Origin: Patescibacteria group bacterium
GTDB lineage: Bacteria; Patescibacteriota; Minisyncoccia; Portnoybacterales; GWB1-42-6
Direction of reading: 5' to 3'
Assembly (NCBI GenBank): GCA_018826025.1
Contig: JAHKAK010000103.1
Span: forward strand, 1 to 8,330
Length of the DNA stretch: 8,330 nt
The position numbers were made by a program, and so were the translations under genes. Each line of letters begins with the position of its first letter. Positions within the stretch are counted from its first letter, which is position 1. Shown here piece by piece: positions 5,617 through 8,330 of this stretch. The notes below the pieces were generated by a model. It did not search any database. It was not told the DNA's origin and saw only the letters and a list, made by a program, of their open reading frames with translations.

Positions 5617-6132
5617 ATGTTCACCAAAAAACAAACCATTATTTTAATTGTCTTGATTTTTGTTCTAATTGGCGCTATATTTTTGTATTGGCAAAGATAC
5701 GATAAATGGCCTTGGCAGAAAGAGGTGAGCTTGGCCACGCCGACTGTGACCGTTTCGCCGGAAGGCATGAGCAGCGAGACGCCGCCGGCGCAAACAACGC
5801 GAGGCCAGATAATGAAAGATTTAGCCGGCCAGATCAGCCAGCTTTCCCCAGTTGAGCCGGTGCTGGGCGGGCAGTGGTTTGTGGGCCGATTCTGGTATGT
5901 TAAGGGTTCCGATGAGTATGTCTATACAGAATACGAGGATGGCCATATTTTGCGGATGATTTTGGTTAAAGCGACAGCGCAGGAAAATGATTTTGATTAT
6001 AAAGTGGAAGCTTATTTTGAGCCCGGGGAGTCGGGCTGGCTTTTAAAAAGCGGCCAAGATTCGCAAAGAATTAAGGATTTGGATTTATATGAATTAAATC
6101 AGAATACGGGGGAATGGGAAAGAAAAAATTAA
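5617..6132 (+). CDS. Membrane-anchored exported hypothetical protein
   Basis: The 171-residue protein starts MFTKKQ and has one hydrophobic segment (about residues 8-25, IILIVLIFVLIGAIFLYW) with positive charges before it, so it is a signal anchor with the rest outside the membrane. A Thr/Pro/Ser-rich linker follows (about 39-62), then a compact domain of about 105 residues rich in Tyr, Trp, Glu and Asp (WFVGRFWYVKGSDEYVYTEY and onward), probably beta. No Cys is present in the external domain, and no lipobox. Such anchor plus linker plus small beta domain proteins are common in CPR genomes; I know no name for this one. The gene stands between a structured region and an AT-rich repeat and has no clear operon partner. 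Confidence 0.8.
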   Translation: MFTKKQTIILIVLIFVLIGAIFLYWQRYDKWPWQKEVSLATPTVTVSPEGMSSETPPAQTTRGQIMKDLAGQISQLSPVEPVLGGQWFVGRFWYVKGSDEYVYTEYEDGHILRMILVKATAQENDFDYKVEAYFEPGESGWLLKSGQDSQRIKDLDLYELNQNTGEWERKN

Positions 6133-6242
6133 AAGTTTAAAATTCAAAAATCAAAATGACAATGTAAAGTGTTAAAATAAATCCCGCAGCTGCGGGATAC
6201 CTAAATTTTACATTTTGATATTTACATTTTACATTTATTTCT
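6133..6242. repeat. AT-rich inverted-repeat element around a GC palindrome
   Basis: The centre ATCCCGCAGCTGCGGGAT (6181-6198) is a perfect 18-bp palindrome in otherwise AT-rich DNA. To its left lies TCAAAATGACAATGTAAA (6151-6168); to its right TTTACATTTTGA, an imperfect complement, followed by two more TTTACATTT copies up to 6236. The whole fills the space between the exported protein and rpmG. No T run directly follows the palindrome, so it is not a textbook terminator. It resembles miniature intergenic repeats that I have seen described in CPR genomes, with no transposase nearby. Confidence 0.55.
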
Positions 6243-6401
6243 ATGAGTCAAGATAATCTAATCAAACTCCAATGCAAAGAGTGCAAGCGCATCAATTATT
6301 GGTCGCGCAAAAACAAGCGCAAAGTTGAGCGCAAGATTGAGGTAAAGAAGCATTGCCCGTGGTGCAAGAAACATACCGTTCATAAAGAACTAAAAAAATA
6401 G
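6243..6401 (+). CDS. rpmG: Ribosomal protein bL33
   Basis: The 52-residue basic protein of the large ribosomal subunit carries both Cys pairs of the zinc-binding (C+) form, Cys11-Cys14 and Cys38-Cys41. The LQCKECKRINYWSRKN segment and the HCPWCKKHTVHKELKK end are typical of bL33, as is the length. It lies 66 nt before tRNA-Trp. In many bacteria rpmG and tRNA-Trp are followed by secE and nusG; here a terminator and an unrelated gene follow instead. No Shine-Dalgarno site is seen and the upstream element is an AT-rich repeat, so the promoter is not obvious. Confidence 0.95.
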   Translation: MSQDNLIKLQCKECKRINYWSRKNKRKVERKIEVKKHCPWCKKHTVHKELKK

Positions 6402-6439
6402 CTTCGGATTGCTCTCGTCTGATGCGATCAGCGGGTTTA

Positions 6440-6472
6440 CCCGCCTAATCTCGCACGGCGAGATTAGGCGGG
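6440..6472 (+). repeat. 15-bp perfect hairpin overlapping the tRNA-Trp 5' end
   Basis: CCCGCCTAATCTCGC (6440-6454) is perfectly complementary to 6458-6472, with only ACG between. The last five bases of the right arm are the first five of tRNA-Trp. A competing hairpin, GCGGG (6431-6435) with CCCGC (6440-6444), could free the right arm. A third, CTGAT/ATCAG (6419-6423, 6427-6431), lies just upstream. Confidence 0.75.
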
Positions 6473-6538
6473 CTTGGTATAGTGGTATTACATTCGTCTC
6501 CAAAACGAATAACGGGGGTTCGATTCCCTCAGCCCGTG
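6468..6538 (+). tRNA. trnW: tRNA-Trp(CCA)
   Basis: The acceptor GCGGGCT (6468-6474) pairs with AGCCCGT (6531-6537), with a G-U first pair and discriminator G6538, the base expected for bacterial tRNA-Trp. The D arm has a three-pair stem (GTA/TAC) around an AGTGGT-containing loop. The anticodon stem TTCGT/ACGAA (6493-6497, 6505-6509) encloses CTCCAAA with anticodon CCA at 6500-6502. The T arm is GGGGG/CCCTC around TTCGATT. CCA is not encoded in place. It lies downstream of rpmG and is followed at once by a terminator. Confidence 0.92.
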
Positions 6539-6545
6539 CTCCATA

Positions 6546-6573
6546 AAAAAACCGCTTTGTTAAGCGGTTTTTT
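6546..6573. terminator. Strong terminator after tRNA-Trp, bidirectional form
   Basis: CCGCTT (6552-6557) and AAGCGG (6562-6567) form a stem around TGTT. It is preceded by six A and followed by six T, so the stem can extend through the A/T runs and the element has terminator form on both strands. It ends the rpmG/tRNA-Trp unit 7 nt after the tRNA. Confidence 0.88.
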
Positions 6574-6605
6574 GGTAGGGGGACTCGTGGAGTTAGAACT
6601 AGCTA

Positions 6606-6634
6606 TTGTTATTTAGGTGGTTTTTTGATAGAAT
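6606..6634 (+). promoter_or_regulatory. Promoter for zinc-ribbon copy 2
   Basis: TTGTTA (6606-6611) and TAGAAT (6629-6634) are 17 nt apart, downstream of the terminator. A transcript from about 6641 would have a leader of roughly 92 nt, AT-rich and without clear structure, before the ATG at 6733. Confidence 0.55.
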
Positions 6635-6732
6635 GAAATCAAATAGATTAATTTTAGGAAAATACTTTGTGTATTAATGAATTATCTGAAATAGCAAAAA
6701 ATAATTAAATAATAAAAAACATCCCTTTTTAT

Positions 6733-7281
6733 ATGGAAAAAAACTTTTTAATTTGTCCAAATTGTAAAAGTGATAGCTTAAGGCAGATTGCATTTCATAA
6801 AACTAAAGTTGCCAGATGCGACCAATGTCAGGGATTTTGGTTTAATCGGGATGAATTAAGTAAGACGGTAGCTGATGAGGATAAATTTTTAGAATGGCTC
6901 GATATTGACCTTTGGAAAAACAAAGAAGGATTTAAGGTTGTTTCTTCAGGAAAAATTTGCCCGTTTTGTGACAAGAATCTGTATCAAGTTAATTATAATC
7001 AATCAGATATTCAGGTAGACATCTGTAATTCCTGTCATGGGATATGGCTGGATAGAGGAGAATTCAAGAAAATAATTGATTATTTGGAAGATAAGGTAGA
7101 TAACGAGAGATTGAGCGAGTATTTCAAGGATTCAATAAAACAAGCCGAAGAAATATTTACCGGACCAAAAGAATTATCTTCAGAAATAAAAGATTTCTTC
7201 ATTGTTAATAAATTACTTGAATATAAATTTTTAAGCCAACATCCGATATTCACAAGTCTCATTGCAAGTTTGCCTCATTAA
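6733..7281 (+). CDS. Tandem TFIIB-type zinc-ribbon protein, copy 2
   Basis: Also 182 residues, this protein aligns to the 2880-3428 product without a gap; I count about 34 differences (roughly 81% identity). All eight zinc-ligand Cys (8, 11, 29, 32, 76, 79, 98, 101) and both W-[FL]-x-R-x-E elements are kept. Differences cluster at residues 116-145, between the second ribbon and the conserved C-terminal IKDFFIVNKLLEYKFLSQHP. Many differences are conservative (V/I, E/D, R/K) and many codons differ silently, so both copies look under selection and neither is a pseudogene. Unlike copy 1, it has a terminator and a plausible promoter upstream, so the two are likely expressed separately. No Shine-Dalgarno site precedes the start. 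The function is unknown. Confidence 0.85.
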   Translation: MEKNFLICPNCKSDSLRQIAFHKTKVARCDQCQGFWFNRDELSKTVADEDKFLEWLDIDLWKNKEGFKVVSSGKICPFCDKNLYQVNYNQSDIQVDICNSCHGIWLDRGEFKKIIDYLEDKVDNERLSEYFKDSIKQAEEIFTGPKELSSEIKDFFIVNKLLEYKFLSQHPIFTSLIASLPH

Positions 7282-7408
7282 TCTTAGCTTAAATCCGGCA
7301 TATAAACATACTCATTTTGCCTTTGCATAATAGTTCTAACCCCAGTACAACAGCAAAGCTGTATACGAGGCAGGCGTCCTCCGCGATCCCGTGCCAAGAC
7401 AAAGTGGT
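7282..7408. other. Intergenic region with small hairpins
   Basis: No gene is seen here. ACAGC/GCTGT (7348-7352, 7356-7360) forms a 5-bp hairpin, and GAGG/CCTC another (7367-7382). TAGTTCTAACCCC (7331-7343) is a 12/13 inverted match to GGAGTTAGAACTA at 6589-6601 on the other side of zinc-ribbon copy 2. No T run marks a terminator for that gene. Confidence 0.35.
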
Positions 7409-7436
7409 TTGACATCTTTTTAAGGCGGGATATAAT
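7409..7436 (+). promoter_or_regulatory. Consensus sigma70 promoter for the coiled-coil gene
   Basis: TTGACA (7409-7414) and TATAAT (7431-7436) are both exact consensus boxes, 16 nt apart. It is the strongest-looking promoter in the window. The expected start of transcription, about 7443, coincides with an ATG that opens a 10-codon frame (MKSNRNIYEK, 7443-7475) overlapping the real gene in another frame. Confidence 0.85.
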
Positions 7437-7464
7437 AAAGGCATGAAAAGTAACAGGAATATTT

Positions 7465-7716
7465 ATGAAAAATAAAAAAATAACTATAGATGATTTGGCA
7501 ATAATGACCAAGCGAGGATTTGATGAAGTGGGAGAAAATATGAAGCAAGGATTTTCTGCGGTCAACAACAATATTCGTATTCTTTCTGAAAACAATGCCC
7601 GCGAGCACGAAGATATTAAATTGCGATTAGACAATGTTGCCTATCGCTTTGAGTTGGTTGAACTGCAAAAACGGGTAGAGGTTTTAGAGAAAAGGACGGG
7701 GGTAAAAAAGAGTTAA
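7465..7716 (+). CDS. Small coiled-coil protein of a CPR-typical family
   Basis: The 83-residue charged protein has a conserved-looking head, ITIDDLAIMTKRGFDEVGENM, and then heptad-like repeats of hydrophobic residues through IRILSENNAREHEDIKLRLDNV and ELVELQKRVEVLEKRTG. It is probably one long helix forming an oligomeric coiled coil. I recall many short CPR proteins with a 'DLA.M..RGFD' head and a variable coiled-coil tail; none has a known role to my knowledge. There is no signal peptide, membrane segment or Cys. AGGA at 7455-7458, 6 nt before the ATG, is one of the few Shine-Dalgarno-like sites here. With a consensus promoter and its own terminator it forms a single-gene unit that may be highly expressed. 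Confidence 0.8.
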   Translation: MKNKKITIDDLAIMTKRGFDEVGENMKQGFSAVNNNIRILSENNAREHEDIKLRLDNVAYRFELVELQKRVEVLEKRTGVKKS

Positions 7717-7735
7717 GACAATTATGCCGATCATT

Positions 7736-7755
7736 ACCCAAAAACCGTTTTGGGT
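7736..7755 (+). repeat. 8-bp hairpin after the coiled-coil gene
   Basis: ACCCAAAA (7736-7743) pairs with TTTTGGGT (7748-7755) around ACCG. It lies 19 nt after the stop codon and just before the 7775-7797 terminator, and may protect the mRNA 3' end or be a second stop signal. Confidence 0.55.
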
Positions 7756-7774
7756 CAAGGGTTGCTTTCAAGAG

Positions 7775-7797
7775 ACGCGATTTAGATTGCGTTTTTT
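7775..7797 (+). terminator. Rho-independent terminator of the coiled-coil gene
   Basis: ACGCGAT (7775-7781) and ATTGCGT (7786-7792) form a 7-bp stem (one G-U) around TTAG, followed by a run of six T to 7797. Confidence 0.75.
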
Positions 7798-7839
7798 GTT
7801 AAAAAAACGGTACCGCGACCCCCTGCCATCCATTGAGTG

Positions 7840-7859
7840 TTAAGCAATATGTTGCGTAA
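7840..7859. promoter_or_regulatory. Operator-like palindrome upstream of the AbrB-type gene
   Basis: TTAAGCAA (7840-7847) and TTGCGTAA (7852-7859) form an 8-bp inverted repeat with one mismatch around TATG. It fills the space between a possible -35 box TTGAGT (7834-7839) and a weak -10 box TAACAA (7857-7862). It could be an autoregulatory site for the downstream DNA-binding protein; this is inference from position. Confidence 0.4.
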
Positions 7860-7879
7860 CAAGTTAAGTAACACTTTTT

Positions 7880-8065
7880 ATGCCAAGAACTTCACTGAAG
7901 AATAAAAACATCAGAAAACTCACTCGCATGGGCCGTGACGGCGGCAGTTTAGGGCTGACTTTGCCAAAAGAAATGGTTTTAGCGTTGGGCTGGCAAAAAC
8001 GTCAAAAAGTTGTGGCCAAGCGCATTCGCGGCGGAATTGTGATTAGGGATTGGAGGAAGAGATAG
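7880..8065 (+). CDS. AbrB/MazE-like swapped-hairpin DNA-binding protein
   Basis: The 61-residue protein has the SpoVT-AbrB type core: a basic N-terminus, then RKLTRMGRDGGSLGLTLPKEMVLALGW and KVVAKRIRGGIVIRDW. In this family the 'slgvtLPke....lgw..G..v' pattern builds the swapped-hairpin barrel that dimerises and binds DNA palindromes. The usual Gly in 'Gd.v' is replaced (KRQKVV), seen often in the short CPR members I recall. Many relatives are antitoxins, but no toxin gene is visible next to it, so it may be a lone regulator. The start has no Shine-Dalgarno site; a possible operator lies 21-40 nt upstream. Protein length and charge suit a dimeric transcription regulator. Confidence 0.8.
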   Translation: MPRTSLKNKNIRKLTRMGRDGGSLGLTLPKEMVLALGWQKRQKVVAKRIRGGIVIRDWRKR

Positions 8066-8246
8066 AGAATTTAAAAACAGCACCCGTCCTGCCCGTCCGT
8101 AGCCTTGGCGAAGGAGGGCTTGCCCTTCCATAGTCTTCTTGTCCGCCATAGCTTTAGCGAAGGTGGTAGCGACGGTGGAAGCCTTGGCGAAGGAGGGCTT
8201 GAGGTGTTTGCCAATTGCGCCGGGATATACCTCGTCAAAGTCTGTA
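8066..8246. repeat. Degenerate repeat cluster (PSFAKA-type element)
   Basis: AGCCTTGGCGAAGGAGGG and four further bases occur identically at 8101-8122 and 8180-8201. A degenerate copy, AGCTTTAGCGAAGGTGG, lies at 8150-8166. Each unit can form CCTT/AAGG around GGCG. On the minus strand the better copy reads PSFAKAS and the degenerate one TTFAKAM, a peptide signature I associate with dispersed intergenic repeats in CPR genomes that create spurious frames. Base composition is far more GC-rich than the flanks. No gene is called here. Confidence 0.65.
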
Positions 8247-8276
8247 TTGTACAATTCCATAGAATTGTCCTATGAT
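8247..8276 (+). promoter_or_regulatory. Promoter with embedded palindrome for the next gene
   Basis: TTGTAC (8247-8252) and TATGAT (8271-8276) are 18 nt apart; TAGAAT (8276-8281) is an alternative -10 box. The inverted repeat ACAATTC (8251-8257) / GAATTGT (8262-8268) fills the spacer and could be an operator. Confidence 0.5.
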
Positions 8277-8322
8277 AGAATCAGGACTAGTTAAAATTAA
8301 TAGGGGGTGTTAATTTAAAAAA

Positions 8323-8330
8323 ATGAAAAG
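8323..8330 (+). CDS. Possible start of a gene cut by the window edge
   Basis: An ATG with two more codons (Met-Lys-...) is all that is visible. It is called only because a promoter-like sequence stands 47 nt upstream and AGGGGGTG (8302-8309) is a purine-rich ribosome-binding candidate, though its 13-nt spacing is long. The product cannot be guessed. Confidence 0.3.

Noticed and set aside
6574..6605. Reverse strand resembling a tRNA 3' end (GAGTCCCCCTACCA)
   Set aside because: The supposed T-stem arms do not pair and no other tRNA parts are present.
7284..7634. 116-residue minus-strand frame
   Set aside because: It overlaps the consensus promoter and the coiled-coil gene in the opposite direction and has no family features.
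7724..7843. 39-codon frame (MPIITQKPFW...) after the coiled-coil gene
   Set aside because: Two hairpins, one a T-tailed terminator, lie inside it, which explains the sequence better than coding does.
7979..8260. 93-residue minus-strand frame containing PSFAKAS and TTFAKAM
   Set aside because: It runs through the repeat cluster and into the AbrB-type gene; the frame comes from repeat units, and its N-terminus shows no family features or promoter.
1..8330. CRISPR array, insertion sequence or prophage
   Set aside because: There are no regularly spaced direct repeats, no transposase or integrase motifs and no phage structural genes in any frame.

Overview
The window looks like part of a Candidate Phyla Radiation (Patescibacteria, Parcubacteria-like) genome. 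This is inferred from gene style and not from any search. The signs are: short compact genes mostly without Shine-Dalgarno sites and with AT-rich leaders; tandem TFIIB-type zinc-ribbon proteins; a very small coiled-coil protein of the 'TIDDLA..TKRGFDEV' kind; a 61-residue AbrB-type regulator; a group I intron in a tRNA; tRNA genes without an encoded CCA; and intergenic repeats whose reverse strand reads PSFAKA. UGA acts as a normal stop (end of the response regulator), so the UGA=Gly code of Gracilibacteria/SR1 is not used.

Layout. 32-2137 is a tight three-gene block: a DUF4395-like membrane protein, a two-TM histidine kinase with a Cys cluster ahead of its membrane segments, and a stand-alone receiver. 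2133-2360 is a palindrome-rich gap ending in a terminator. A promoter at 2364-2392 then serves a 56-residue CxxC protein (2433-2603). A GC-rich gap leads to zinc-ribbon protein copy 1 (2880-3428). 3464-5465 holds a tyrosyl-tRNA synthetase that resembles the eukaryotic/archaeal enzyme rather than the usual bacterial one, a C39-peptidase-like protein 2 nt downstream, and only 8 nt further a tRNA-Thr(GGU) interrupted by a 206-nt group I intron. A structured non-coding stretch precedes a membrane-anchored exported protein (5617-6132). An AT-rich inverted-repeat element with a GC palindrome lies before ribosomal protein bL33 (6243-6401), followed by a 15-bp hairpin that runs into tRNA-Trp and a strong terminator. 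Zinc-ribbon copy 2 (6733-7281, about 81% identical to copy 1 by hand count) follows with its own promoter. Then come the small coiled-coil gene under a consensus promoter, a terminator, a lone AbrB-like gene with an operator-like palindrome upstream, a repeat cluster, and the promoter and probable start of the next gene.

How the genes fit together. The kinase and receiver form a two-component pair, perhaps acting with the membrane protein. tyrS, bL33, tRNA-Thr and tRNA-Trp are translation genes spread among uncharacterised accessory genes. The best-supported unusual features are the intron-containing tRNA-Thr, for which I can place P1 to P10 and both splice sites, and the eukaryote-like TyrRS. 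I see no phage, CRISPR or defence locus. No single feature can be claimed as a new system, but the duplicated zinc-ribbon family, the tyrS/C39-like/tRNA cluster and several structured intergenic regions are undescribed candidates.
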